NCBI RefSeq assembly: GCF_010183535.1
Contig: NC_071331.1
Coordinates: forward strand, 8,928,001-8,992,000
Length of the DNA stretch: 64,000 nt
Direction of reading: 5' to 3'
Source of the DNA: Caenorhabditis remanei
Taxonomy: Eukaryota > Nematoda > Chromadorea > Rhabditida > Rhabditidae
Shown: one piece after another, positions 10,456 to 20,723 of the stretch
How the letters are laid out: the number at the start of each line of letters is the position of its first letter
How positions within the stretch are numbered: position 1 is the first letter of the stretch
Notes under the pieces: model-generated
Seen by the model: only the letters and a program-made list of their open reading frames with translations
Told to the model about the DNA's origin: nothing
Database searches by the model: none
Program-made: the position numbers and the translations under genes

Positions 10456-11388
10456 AATTTTGAGAATTTTTTTCAGTTTCTATTATGTGTCAAAACTTTT
10501 TCAAATTTCAAATAAACCAATGTTAAGATAATGGCTTCTTAACTTTCTAACAAGGTGCCAAGACAAAAGTAACAAGGTCTAAAGTTATAGACGTGAGTGG
10601 GAGAGTAGAACTGGCATTTTTTGAAAAACTAGGGACACTGTTTCAAACTGAAATTTATATTTTTCAAAAATTCATACTTGTATTGTTTTGATTGTGAGGC
10701 ATTTCTCTTATTTCATTTTGAGTTCCAGTTGAAAGTCTTGAGATAGCACCGCTACTTTACTGTTTCAAACTCCACATAACAGTCATTCACAACAGAAATC
10801 AACGATTTGAACGTTCCGTGTGTTCTTTAGCTAAACCCGTTTTCCATTTTTGGACTGCACCCTCTGCCAATTGTTTTTATTCTTCAAATTGTTGAAACAG
10901 ACAATGTTTCAAAACTGTTTGAAATTTTTTGAGTTTCTGTTAAAGTCGATTTCCTTTTCTTAGAAAAGAAAAACAATTCAACGAGCAGGAATGATTCTCG
11001 GAACTAACTCTATTGAAAATCTTCCAAACATCATTTTTGTGAAGACATTAGAATTGCAAGATAGTTAGGATGGAAAAAAAAAGAGTCTGAAGATGACAGT
11101 CTTCTCTATGAAGGAAGGTGATAATGGTAACAGTAAAGAAAGTCAACAGTAGGGAGATGAGTCGAATACTGTTTCAAACTGTCACTGAGAAGAGGAATGG
11201 AAAAGAGCAAGATAGTATGGATGCTATCCAATAGAGGGGTGTTAGACTTTGCACGAGAAAGCTCCAGACAAATGATTAACAAAATGAATCTCAAAATATT
11301 GAATTTTGGATGCTTAACGAGATCACAAAAAATAGGAAAAAAGCATTTTAAAAAACCTATTGTTGTACGGTCTCCCAGTCTCCAAAAA
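10456..11388. other. 3' flank of acidic gene copy 2
   Basis: No gene is seen. Most of this stretch is a diverged duplicate of 26936-27680 downstream of the intact acidic gene, for example AACTAACTCTATTGAAAATCTTCC at 11000 and 27340, and TGGATGCTATCCAATAGAGG at 11218 and 27551. AATAAA at 10512 is a candidate polyadenylation signal. The BEL/Pao element begins at the right edge. Confidence 0.6.
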
Positions 11389-12099
11389 TATACTCGATTA
11401 TAATAATTCTATTAATTTTATTTACTTTCTTATTATTATTATTATCGTGTATTCTTATTTTCTTCTCCTCCTTCCACATTCCAATCATTCTTATAATGTT
11501 ATCTCATATATCTGTTGCTTCTCCAGCCCAAGCTCTCTATGCTTGTGTGGGAGAGGCCACAGGTATATAACTTTGTCATGGACAGATACTGGGACTCCAG
11601 AACTGTCTATACTATTTCTTCCTCACCCACGCTCTACATTACGACATCTTGATCTTTCCTATCACAAGCTCTTTCTTGCTTGTGTGGGGGAAGATGAAGA
11701 TGGAACCCTTGTCCTGGACAGATGCTGCAACTCCAGCACTGTCCACACTCTCTAACAGTTATGACACATAACATTTTTGCTCTGTCTGTAGCCCCGCCCC
11801 CCGACAGACAGAGCCCCCTTTTTCTTCCCTTCCATCATTTCATTGTTCTGAGACCGTCGTGTTAAGACGGTCTCTTCTTTTTTCTCTCAATTTTATTTTC
11901 CTTATTTTTTATGTTCTCCATTGTTTTTATCCCCTCTCTTGTTATATCTTTTCTTTATTTGTTAACTCTTGTTATTTAGTTATATAAATGGTTTAATTAC
12001 CCAAGTTTGAGGTTCTCCACACCAAAAGCATTCTACCACACACCGACGCCAAGAATATTCCTGAGGACGCTTACGCCTGAAGGATTATTTTTGATTTTA
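11389..12099 (+). repeat. 5' LTR of BEL/Pao element
   Basis: The 711-bp repeat starts TATACTCGATTATAA and ends TTTTTGATTTTA. It has a TATATAA box near 11565 and another TATATAAA near 11979, close to its end. It contains inverted words such as GAGACCGTC/GACGGTCTC (near 11849-11874), which could form a stem-loop. An open stretch of about 100 codons is present in both LTRs, but I do not call it a gene. Confidence 0.92.
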
Positions 12100-12113
12100 T
12101 GGTGCATCGACCG
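12100..12113 (+). other. Primer binding site, tRNA-Gly type
   Basis: TGGTGCATCGACCG begins immediately after the LTR. It is complementary to the 3' end of tRNA-Gly(GCC) including CCA, with one mismatch to the metazoan sequence as I know it. It fixes the element's orientation and the exact LTR border. Confidence 0.75.
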
Positions 12114-12127
12114 AATTGAAGAGGAAG

Positions 12128-15100
12128 ATGCTGTCAGCTGCGAAATCCCAAGTAACGAAGACGGCCACACTGGTGACGCATCTTGCGGATGAAGCAGAAC
12201 GCTCAGTTGAGACATATAAAGCCCTCGAAAACAACGCTCTCAGAGATCACGCAAAGAACATAACCAGCGAGGCAAAGAAGCTACAGAGGTCCATGGAGAG
12301 GCTCAAGAACTACATGGAAGCGCTGGAGAAAGGATTCAATGCGACGGTCGAAGACAGAGAGCCGACACAGGAGGAAGTGGATTGTCTTGACGCATATGCG
12401 GCAAAGTATGCCGATGCATACGAAAGAGCCGCAGAGGTACTTGACGACCTCAACATTGAGCTCGAAAGAGCCACGGAGAATTTGGAGGATTATCGATCCA
12501 CTCGTTCATCACAAAGCGTTCATGAGGCAGAAGATAACCGAGAGGATCCATTGCATGAAGCAGAAGGAAACCAAGATGTTACGCTGCAGGAAGACGCCAC
12601 ATATGAAGTACGGAACGATAACACAACGCTCATTGAAATTCTGCAAGGATTTCAAATGGCCAATTCAGTCAAACAAACGGAGTTGAAAAAGTTCAAAGGA
12701 GATAGATGGGAGTTCGAGAGGTTCATGACCATCTTCGAGGAGGTCATAGGAAAAACGAACATGCGTGAGTTATTGAAACTCAATTATCTATTGAACGCCC
12801 TGGAAGGAGAACCCAGAGAACACATCGAATCGTTTGAGCTGACAGACGCCAACTATCGACCAGCACTTGCCGCCCTGAAGAAGAAGTACGGGGACAAGAA
12901 AAAGGCTGTTTCGGATTTACTATCCAGGCTTAAGAAGGAAGAAGCCAGGAGCGAGTCTATCAAAGACCAAAGGAGACTACTGGACAAAGTAATGGCCATA
13001 GCCAACCAGTTGCTGCTCATGGACGCGACAGTAGACAACACGCTCACACGAGAACTCATCATTGAGAAGTTCAAGTTCCAAATCAAGAAGGACGTCTACG
13101 GATGTAAGCTGGATCGATCTGAAGAATGGACGATCCGTCAACTCCTCAAAGATTTGGACAACATCATCACCAGGGATGAAGAACTCCTGGAATTGCTATC
13201 AAAACGGACACAAGACAAGAGTGGAAAGGACGGGAAGGACAAGAGACCAAACGCTCGCAATGAGAAATCTTCCGAGGACAACAATCGATTCCAAGAGAAG
13301 AAGGCGAAGAAATGTTTGATCTGTAACCGTGAGAACCACTACATGTCTCAATGCAGGACAATGCCCAATCCAATTGACCGTACGAAATTTTTGGAAAAAG
13401 AAGATAGATGTGGTCAATGTTTACGCAAAGGACACAAGACGTCAAATTGCCCTGGCAGAATCTGCAATAAGTGCAACAAGCCGGGACACCACTTCGGTAA
13501 CTGTCCAAACAATGACTCAACTTCTCATCAGAAGAAGACGGAGAAGAAAGACAAACAGAAGCCGACACAGGGACGCACGATGGCTGCAAGCATCAACGCG
13601 GAGTGTAACCATGAGTCACAAGATTCAAACGAAGAGGACACGAAAGACAAAAAGACTGCAGCAGCAACGACTCGTCCAAGCGGGGACAACACAACTTCTA
13701 TTCCAACGATTCAAGCTGAAGCATACAATCCACACAATTCCAAATGGGAACGCATCTCACTGATGATCGACACCGGAGCCGATCTCACATTCATTTCGGA
13801 GAAGATTGCGAACACCTGGAAACTCCCAATAATAAAGAAAGATAAGTTTTCCCTAACTACTTTCAAATCAGGAGAACCGAAACCAGGAGAATACGCACTT
13901 ACGAAAGTGAAATGCAGAGTACCAAATTCGAACAAGGAATTGGAGATCGCACCCTACATATCAGATCAATTGGTAGGAAGGATCAAGAAGAGGACGCTTC
14001 CGCCAGAGGACATGATGTACATCCTGAAGAACGACATCAGGATGAACAAGGACGCTTTCGAGACATCAGTCGTGCCAGACATGATCATCGGAGATGATTT
14101 CGTCACACTGATTCTCACTGGAAACATGGTACGTCTACCATCAGGAATGGCACTGCTGGATACTGTATTTGGGAATACAACTATTGGACGACCGAGAGAT
14201 TCACAAATCGAGCTCAATCCAACGGAACACTACATGTTCACCGCAATTGGAAACACAGCAATCGATGAAGCTCAAAGAGTCGAGGAGCAGCAGAAGAGAG
14301 ACACCACCATGAAGAAGCCAGAAGAGTTCACAGGATCGCTTGTCAACGAGAAAGCAGAAATGGAGCGAGCGACTGTGGAACATTTCAAGAGGACTGTGGA
14401 AAAGAGAGATAAGTCATATTACGTTCGCTTGCACATGAAAGAGGATCGCGAGGAGTTACCTGATAACTACTCAATCGCTGAGAAGAGACTCATTAGTGTA
14501 GGACGCCAATACTCGAAAGAAGTATTGAAAACGATCGACACAGTATTCAAAGACCAACTCGAGAAAGGAATACTGGAAATCGTTAACGCACACGAACGAA
14601 CGGGGAAAAGACTTGTACACTACAATCCGCACCAACCAGTCTTCACGCCAACGAAAACAACAACAAAATGCAGAGTGGTTGTAGATGGCTCCGCACACTT
14701 CAAGAACAAATCATCCCTCAACGATCAGATCCATCAAGGACCAACCATACTTCCGGACTTGATGGGTATGCTCTTACGTTTCCGCTCAGGAAAAACGGCT
14801 GTCACCTCGGACGTCGAAAAGGCTTTTTTGCAAGTCTATCTCCATGAGGATGACAGAGATGCTACAAGACTGCTGTGGGTCAAAGACATCAACAAGGACT
14901 TCTCAGGAGACAACATCATGGTGCTCCGCTTCACTCGAGTCCTTTTCGGTCTAAATGTAAGCCCTTTCTTGTTAGCAGCAACGATTAACCATCACCTGGA
15001 GACAATCAACGACCAGGACATGGCCCGTGAGATGTCGAACAACCTGTATGTGGACAATCTTCTGATGACAACGGATAAGGATCCAGGGAACATCATCAAA

Positions 15101-18100
15101 CTATACAGTGGCCCCAAGGAGACGTTCAATGAAATGGGAATGAATCTACGAGAATTCACAACCAACTCCAAGGAACTGCGAGAGATGATTCCAGAGAAAG
15201 ACGCATCAGAAGAAACCACGCCCAAAGTATTGGGAATACCATGGGACATCAAAGAAGACCAGTTGATCATGGAAGTGAAGCTGGACAATTGCAAATCCAA
15301 TTCGAGAAGAACCGTTTCGAGTGTGATACACGGAATTTTCGACCCACTCGGATCGCTAGCAGCCCTCGTCCTGCCTATGAAACTGTTCCAGAGGGAACTA
15401 TGGATGGATGAGTACGATTGGGACACACCTTTGAACAAGGAACACGAGATCCAATGGCAACAATTGGTGGAAGACATCCAAGGATTCAGCAAGAGGATAC
15501 CACGTCACGTAATCAGTAAGTCGCTTAACAACAAATTAGTGACTTTCACGGACGCCTCGAAGGAAGCTACCGCATGGACAATTTATGTGGTCAACGAGAT
15601 GGGATGCCACCTGATATACGCCAAATCGAAAGTCAAACCATTGAAAGAAATTTGGACGATTCCGAAATTGGAGATGCAAGCACTTGAAATGGGTACAGTC
15701 AACACCCTGAAGACCATTGAATTTCTGAAACTTGGCAACATCAACGTCACCGAAATCAACATTTTCACGGACTCCACGATCGCACTCAGCTGGGTGAAAG
15801 GAGCAACGGACAAGAAAGTGGTTGGAATCCTTGTCGCGAATCGATTGAAATCCATCTACAACACAGTGGATCAAATCACGGACATGGGAATTCTAGTGAG
15901 TTTCGGACATGTTGCTTCAGAAGAGAACCCAGCTGATATTGGAACGCGAGGATGCAACCGAGACCTGGCAGACAACAAACTGTGGTTCAACGGACCAATT
16001 CCAATCGGACAAACGTTGGAACAATGGGTTCAAGAACGAGACACCTTCCACCTCAACACGGAGGTTCACCACGCATATGGTATGATCACGAATGGACAAG
16101 AACAAGTCACAATATTCAATTGCGACGTCACTAATGACTACACCAAGATGATCCACATTGTGGCATACGCGATGAAGTTTCTGAAAAGACGCCTGGCAAC
16201 AGGAAAGGACAAGCTTGGAATGAAAATCCCCGAGTGGATGGAATTCACGGATTCACCCACAATCTCAACGGAGGAATTCAAGAAAGCAAGAGAGATCCTT
16301 ATCAAAGATCAACAGAAACTCATTACGCCACAACAACTCAAAAAGTGGAACGATCTTGGAATAACAAAGGATGACAGAGGAGTCATGGTTTGTGTTGGAA
16401 GAATGAAGAACGCCGAATTGGAGCAAGAAACAAAGTTTCCGATATTGCTGCAACCGAATTCAGCATTGGCAAAGATGATCATTCTCCACGAACACGGAAA
16501 GCTCCATTTGTCTGAAAATCACACCATTACGGCGATACGGAAGCAGTACTGTCTCCCGAAGATTCGTCAACAAGTGAAAAAACATCTGGCGAAATGTGTA
16601 CCTTGCCAACGGGTATCTAAGTTACCATACAAGTACCCAGACATGGCACCACTCCCTGCGATGAGAGTAACGAAAACACGCCCCTTTGGAAATATCGGGA
16701 TCGATGGATTCGGACCGATCGACTACAAAGGACCAGATGGAACGACACAGAAGGCCTACGGGATCATCTACGTATGCATGGTCACCAGAGCAACCCACAT
16801 AGAAGTCGTCACCGATCAGAGAGCGTCGTCATTTCTGCAATCACTCCGAAGATTCATCGGAATTCGAGGAATGCCGACAAAAATATTGACGGACAATGGA
16901 ACGAACTTCACGCTGGGATCCAAGATCGTAAAGGACGCAATTGACTCCTCGGACTTGACAGAAGAAGTACGAAACTTCTTACGCATCCGAGACATCGAAT
17001 GGAAATTCATCACACCACTATCCCCCTGGAAAGGAGGGATGTATGAGAGGATGGTGAAGATCGCGAAGCAGTCCTTCATGAAGGAACGACGTCTCCAGAA
17101 GCTCAACTTGGAAGAGCTCCAGACTGTGTTCCATGAGGTGGCGGCGATGATGAATGATCGACCGCTCACGTATCCAGACAACGAGATTGGAACACAAAAT
17201 CCAATCCGACCATCCGACTTCATGACGCCAAGACTTCCAGTTACACTGCCCATAGAATCAACGCTCACTTCGCTGGACGACTACATGCCATCAAAAGAAG
17301 CACAAGCAGTTGAGACACGAAAGGGGACGATTAAGATGCTAGAAGCATCAATTAATGCGTCAGAGAAGATTTGGAGACGATTTTCGAATGAGTACCTCAC
17401 GGAACTCAGGACACACCACAAGTCAAGAATGGACAAGAAACGAGGATCAGCCAGTCGACCCAGAGTCGGACAATGCGTTCTTCTCTGGGAAGAACAACCA
17501 ACACCTCGGAATGTGTGGAAAATCGGACAGATCAAGGAATTGGTGAAGACACCGGATGGATCAATTCGAGAAGCAATCGTCAAGACAGTCACAGGAAATG
17601 AGCTGCGTAAGTCGATTAACCACTTGATTCCACTTGAGTTAGACGAACCGGACGCGCAAGAAACACCTGACACGGAAGAGACGAGTCAAATGCCGGAAGA
17701 CGTATCAACGCCGACAGTCACAGAGGACGACCAGGAGAGAAGGTATAATTTGAGAAAAAGAAAGGCTATGAACTACGCCGAAGACGTGGATCACGAAGTC
17801 TGCTTCTCAAAAAGCTCACCAATGACATTCTCCTCCGTCCTGCCAATCACATTGATAATGCTAATGGGTCTAGTAGGAAGTGCCTTTGGAAAGGACGTCC
17901 GAGGAAACAACCCTGTTGCAACGACTACGCCATATTGCTCTAACCACGGGATACACATCACAGGACGATTCGAAACATTTGAGGCATGTGTAGAAGACTA
18001 TTGCACCAACTACCACAGAATCAAATGGAACAACAACAACGAATACGATGTATGGATCCCACAAGACAAGAAGATAAGGCCACACCACGCTACGATCAAA

Positions 18101-18733
18101 ATTTTCGACGGAAAAACGATAAAGACGTGGCAGTTGGAATGTCAGGCGGTACAGTTCTGCGACACGATTGATTGTACGATTTGCTGGACAAACGTGCTCA
18201 ATCCGGAATGCCACATTTGGTGGGCAATATTGGGACTGGCAGCAACGGCATTCATTGGTCTACTGATTATCCACTCGGTATGTTTTACGCCTATCAAACT
18301 AGTGGCTACATTCATACTCGGATGGAGACTCACTCGATTCATATGGTTATGCACATCAGCGCTGATCATGGCCATCTGGATGAGATGCAAATGCAATTGG
18401 ACTGGAACGAATCGACGACGATACAACAGGATGAGAACAATCGTTCTACTTTTCGCCGTTGTGATGACACCCCTCACGCAAGGATGTCAACAGATCGATG
18501 TCTACACACAATTCCAGAAAGTTTGCTCTCAAGAGAACGAAGGACAATGTGAAGTGTTCACTGAAGTCGCCATGGATCTGTGGATTGCGGTAAAGAAGTC
18601 TTCGCCATCAGATGTACTCCAAAAGGATACAACACGAACCTCACATTTTTCTCGAGCAACGCTAAGCTTAGACGATCATGCGCGATTAGTTGCGGAGGAA
18701 ACAGTGAACGATTCGAAATCAATGGAAACTTGA
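12128..18733 (+). CDS. BEL/Pao Gag-Pol (with in-frame env-like tail)
   Basis: This 2201-codon frame is read from the first ATG at 12128. Visible domains: helical Gag N-terminus (residues about 10-130); Gag core; triple zinc knuckle starting CLICNRENHYMSQC (about 397-455); aspartic protease with DTGAD (about 547); reverse transcriptase with YVDN in place of the usual YVDD (about 973), as in some Pao elements; RNase H with TDAS and FTDST (about 1140-1220); integrase HHCC zinc finger (HEHGKLHL...CVPC, about 1455-1500); and integrase core D, DNGTNF (about 1589) and KGGMYE (about 1637). Gag and Pol are fused without frameshift. From residue about 1899 the same frame enters the env-like region, described separately. 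The last 50 or so codons (after about 18578) look like out-of-frame reading of env sequence. Produced proteins would build virus-like particles and copy the element. Confidence 0.92.
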   Translation: MLSAAKSQVTKTATLVTHLADEAERSVETYKALENNALRDHAKNITSEAKKLQRSMERLKNYMEALEKGFNATVEDREPTQEEVDCLDAYAAKYADAYERAAEVLDDLNIELERATENLEDYRSTRSSQSVHEAEDNREDPLHEAEGNQDVTLQEDATYEVRNDNTTLIEILQGFQMANSVKQTELKKFKGDRWEFERFMTIFEEVIGKTNMRELLKLNYLLNALEGEPREHIESFELTDANYRPALAALKKKYGDKKKAVSDLLSRLKKEEARSESIKDQRRLLDKVMAIANQLLLMDATVDNTLTRELIIEKFKFQIKKDVYGCKLDRSEEWTIRQLLKDLDNIITRDEELLELLSKRTQDKSGKDGKDKRPNARNEKSSEDNNRFQEKKAKKCLICNRENHYMSQCRTMPNPIDRTKFLEKEDRCGQCLRKGHKTSNCPGRICNKCNKPGHHFGNCPNNDSTSHQKKTEKKDKQKPTQGRTMAASINAECNHESQDSNEEDTKDKKTAAATTRPSGDNTTSIPTIQAEAYNPHNSKWERISLMIDTGADLTFISEKIANTWKLPIIKKDKFSLTTFKSGEPKPGEYALTKVKCRVPNSNKELEIAPYISDQLVGRIKKRTLPPEDMMYILKNDIRMNKDAFETSVVPDMIIGDDFVTLILTGNMVRLPSGMALLDTVFGNTTIGRPRDSQIELNPTEHYMFTAIGNTAIDEAQRVEEQQKRDTTMKKPEEFTGSLVNEKAEMERATVEHFKRTVEKRDKSYYVRLHMKEDREELPDNYSIAEKRLISVGRQYSKEVLKTIDTVFKDQLEKGILEIVNAHERTGKRLVHYNPHQPVFTPTKTTTKCRVVVDGSAHFKNKSSLNDQIHQGPTILPDLMGMLLRFRSGKTAVTSDVEKAFLQVYLHEDDRDATRLLWVKDINKDFSGDNIMVLRFTRVLFGLNVSPFLLAATINHHLETINDQDMAREMSNNLYVDNLLMTTDKDPGNIIKLYSGPKETFNEMGMNLREFTTNSKELREMIPEKDASEETTPKVLGIPWDIKEDQLIMEVKLDNCKSNSRRTVSSVIHGIFDPLGSLAALVLPMKLFQRELWMDEYDWDTPLNKEHEIQWQQLVEDIQGFSKRIPRHVISKSLNNKLVTFTDASKEATAWTIYVVNEMGCHLIYAKSKVKPLKEIWTIPKLEMQALEMGTVNTLKTIEFLKLGNINVTEINIFTDSTIALSWVKGATDKKVVGILVANRLKSIYNTVDQITDMGILVSFGHVASEENPADIGTRGCNRDLADNKLWFNGPIPIGQTLEQWVQERDTFHLNTEVHHAYGMITNGQEQVTIFNCDVTNDYTKMIHIVAYAMKFLKRRLATGKDKLGMKIPEWMEFTDSPTISTEEFKKAREILIKDQQKLITPQQLKKWNDLGITKDDRGVMVCVGRMKNAELEQETKFPILLQPNSALAKMIILHEHGKLHLSENHTITAIRKQYCLPKIRQQVKKHLAKCVPCQRVSKLPYKYPDMAPLPAMRVTKTRPFGNIGIDGFGPIDYKGPDGTTQKAYGIIYVCMVTRATHIEVVTDQRASSFLQSLRRFIGIRGMPTKILTDNGTNFTLGSKIVKDAIDSSDLTEEVRNFLRIRDIEWKFITPLSPWKGGMYERMVKIAKQSFMKERRLQKLNLEELQTVFHEVAAMMNDRPLTYPDNEIGTQNPIRPSDFMTPRLPVTLPIESTLTSLDDYMPSKEAQAVETRKGTIKMLEASINASEKIWRRFSNEYLTELRTHHKSRMDKKRGSASRPRVGQCVLLWEEQPTPRNVWKIGQIKELVKTPDGSIREAIVKTVTGNELRKSINHLIPLELDEPDAQETPDTEETSQMPEDVSTPTVTEDDQERRYNLRKRKAMNYAEDVDHEVCFSKSSPMTFSSVLPITLIMLMGLVGSAFGKDVRGNNPVATTTPYCSNHGIHITGRFETFEACVEDYCTNYHRIKWNNNNEYDVWIPQDKKIRPHHATIKIFDGKTIKTWQLECQAVQFCDTIDCTICWTNVLNPECHIWWAILGLAATAFIGLLIIHSVCFTPIKLVATFILGWRLTRFIWLCTSALIMAIWMRCKCNWTGTNRRRYNRMRTIVLLFAVVMTPLTQGCQQIDVYTQFQKVCSQENEGQCEVFTEVAMDLWIAVKKSSPSDVLQKDTTRTSHFSRATLSLDDHARLVAEETVNDSKSMET

Positions 18734-19062
18734 AGTATTCCGGTTCAATCTGGACATCGATCTACAGAGCAATTCGAGGAGATTCGACGCTCTATAATGA
18801 GATCAACTTTCCGGACATCGGACATGTCATCGACAGCTACCTTGGATACATGAAGACGGTCATCACGGTATTAGTAATAGTCGGAATTGGATTCCTTCTC
18901 ACATACACGATGATAACAAGAGCCGGATTCAAAGTTGTCAAGAACATCCTGAAAGGAATACTTTTCATCATCATGATGCCAATCGAGATCATATGTTGGA
19001 TTTATTTTTTCTTCAAGCGCCGACGCGCCAGAAGTCGGCCAAAAACGGAACACGTGGCTTAA
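17822..19062 (+). pseudogene. Env-like membrane glycoprotein region with frame break
   Basis: After integrase the frame enters a signal-peptide-like segment (from ATG 17822), a cysteine-rich ectodomain (17930-18200), hydrophobic segments (about 18215-18380), and a second signal-like segment (about 18430-18480) followed by more cysteines. At about 18575-18580 the sensible reading moves from frame 2 to frame 1. Frame 1 then continues through a Cys-containing stretch, a strong membrane span (about 18857-18915) and a basic tail to TAA at 19060-19062. A two-part layout with internal signal and membrane anchor recalls the phlebovirus-type glycoproteins reported in some nematode BEL/Pao elements (Cer7, Tas). 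I cannot confirm homology by eye, and the ectodomain is short for that family. The frame break makes it non-functional unless it is a recoding site or a sequence error. Confidence 0.6.
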
Positions 19063-19190
19063 AAACCACAGTTTTTATCTTCTTTTTCTGCATGCCCAGT
19101 TCTACATTATCTCGTCCAATGTGCATGCCTTCGTACAATTACTCGTCTCCTTGCATGCTCCAATATTCAGTCACTAAATCTGTTCAAATT

Positions 19191-19194
19191 GCAG
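19191..19194 (+). promoter_or_regulatory. Candidate splice acceptor before retroelement ORF3
   Basis: CTGTTCAAATTGCAG ends at 19194, 17 bases before the ATG at 19212. It fits the nematode acceptor style (T-rich, then CAG). No comparable acceptor precedes the env-like region, so a spliced subgenomic mRNA would most simply deliver ORF3. A donor is not identified; one weak candidate is AA|GTAACG near 12151. Confidence 0.5.
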
Positions 19195-19211
19195 CGAACA
19201 CACTCACCATC

Positions 19212-20708
19212 ATGAACAGAACAAGACGCGAAGAACAATACCCTGAAGATCGACCGCCCCATTGGGAACTAGAACGCATTGCAAATGAATTGCAAAGGGC
19301 AAAAGACGCAATGAATAGACGAGAAAGGAGAGCTGCAGATGCAAGCAGACAAATTGGACAAATAATCCACAGCCACACATTAAACAATCAGGACAAAATC
19401 CACCAGATTGTTGGATTGAACGCCGAGATCACTGGAGAGTTCATAAAGACCCTACAGGCAATCGAGGAGTTCGAACGCCAGAGAGCAGCATTGGGGAGAC
19501 TAGAGGACCTAGGAATCGCAGACGACTTGGAAATCCGAGGATATCTCGCCAACCGTGGATTAAGCTTAAGTGAGGTAACGACAGATATCGCTCGCGCAAG
19601 GACGTTCTTCACCGCAATATCAGCGGAGGCCACTACGGGACTCCGTGATATCCATAACGACATGGCGGCGCAACAAGTAGAGTTGGTCGACCTCTTGAAG
19701 ATCATAAAAGGAGATCTGGATGAAGCAAGAAGTGCCATCAAGAAACACACGGATGTAATTGAAGAATTGAAAACTTCTATCGAGGCAACAACCAATGATA
19801 TTGAAGCTATCCGGTATTACGGCCGGGGAGGCTCCTCCGGAGTTGAGCCGGCTCCAGAATCGCCTGGGCAGGCCCAACATCGCCGTGAAGGATCGTCAGG
19901 ACAAGCCCAACATCGCCGTGAAGGATCGCCAGGACAAGCCCAACGTATTCGTGAAGGATCGCCAGGACAGTATGCGGATCGCAGGGACAATCGGCCATCC
20001 CAGGAGCAAAAGGACAAGCGTCGCTCGCCGGAACGACAAGACGATCATCGAGAGAGAGATGAAGATGAGCGCCGTCAACGTTCGAGATCGCCACCCCCAA
20101 AAAGAAGAGACGAGGGAGTTGATCCATCTCGTCCAAAACGATGGATCTACCCACGCGACTACGAATTGAAAGCGATCAAGAACGATTGCGCCTTTTGTGG
20201 GCTCAACCACTATTCTGACAATTGTCAGAACTTCGAGTCAGCGGACGATAGACGCGACTCCATCAGAGGAATAAGATGCTCTCGCTGCATCAAACCCCTC
20301 GCACACGGATTCTGCAACTGCAGACCTACACACTGTCGGTACTGCAAACGAGTCACAGAGCATCACTACTCGCTCTGTGACTACCCAGTCCACATTCACC
20401 GGACTCCAGAGGACTACGTCCCAGCCAATCCGACTCGACCACATTGTCACGCCCCTCGGGGACATCGAGGAAGGCCAGACTACGACGATCAATGGAGCAC
20501 AAATGGTCACCGAGGTGACAACCACGCCCCTCGGGGAAACCGCCGAGGACGAAGCTCCAGCCACGATTCGGAGGACCCGAATGTCCCGGGACCATCACAT
20601 GGTCGCCGAAGAGACAGCCACGCCCCTCGTAGGGACCAATCAAGGGAAAGAGGAGGACACCGCCGTGAGCAGTCCCGAGATAACCGAAAGGACGAAAGGA
20701 GACATTAA
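19212..20708 (+). CDS. Retroelement ORF3: coiled-coil, SR-rich, zinc-knuckle protein
   Basis: This 498-codon frame lies between env and the 3' LTR. The ATG at 19212 is chosen because it follows the splice acceptor at 19194; the frame is open further upstream, but there it overlaps the end of env. Layout: helical and probably coiled-coil N-half (residues about 10-205); tandem EGSPGQAQ-type repeats (about 217-255); an Arg/Ser/Asp-rich basic-acidic stretch (about 255-310); a three-part zinc-knuckle array beginning CAFCGLNHYSDNC (about 325) and ending near HYSLC (about 396); and a tail of HAPRG repeats rich in Arg and Gly. The knuckle array has the same order as the one in this element's Gag, with diverged sequence. 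I infer a second Gag-like or nucleic-acid-binding accessory protein. The stop lies 15 bases before the 3' LTR. Confidence 0.8.
   Translation: MNRTRREEQYPEDRPPHWELERIANELQRAKDAMNRRERRAADASRQIGQIIHSHTLNNQDKIHQIVGLNAEITGEFIKTLQAIEEFERQRAALGRLEDLGIADDLEIRGYLANRGLSLSEVTTDIARARTFFTAISAEATTGLRDIHNDMAAQQVELVDLLKIIKGDLDEARSAIKKHTDVIEELKTSIEATTNDIEAIRYYGRGGSSGVEPAPESPGQAQHRREGSSGQAQHRREGSPGQAQRIREGSPGQYADRRDNRPSQEQKDKRRSPERQDDHRERDEDERRQRSRSPPPKRRDEGVDPSRPKRWIYPRDYELKAIKNDCAFCGLNHYSDNCQNFESADDRRDSIRGIRCSRCIKPLAHGFCNCRPTHCRYCKRVTEHHYSLCDYPVHIHRTPEDYVPANPTRPHCHAPRGHRGRPDYDDQWSTNGHRGDNHAPRGNRRGRSSSHDSEDPNVPGPSHGRRRDSHAPRRDQSRERGGHRREQSRDNRKDERRH
19864..19970 (+). repeat. 33-bp tandem repeat inside ORF3
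   Basis: A little over three copies of a 33-bp unit (GACAAGCCCAACATCGCCG... through GAAGGATCGCCAG) encode repeated EGSPGQAQHRR. Units differ by a few bases, so this is a young coding minisatellite in frame. Confidence 0.85.
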
Positions 20709-20723
20709 TCGCTGAGCCGGGAG

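Noticed and set aside
11360..11755. 131-codon open frame, with a 102-codon twin at 20782-21090
   Set aside because: It lies in the LTRs, is duplicated only because the LTRs are, and has low-complexity composition with no domain.
12853..18477. Many minus-strand and alternate-frame open stretches across the retroelement
   Set aside because: They are shadows of the long Gag-Pol frame, which is clearly the coding one.
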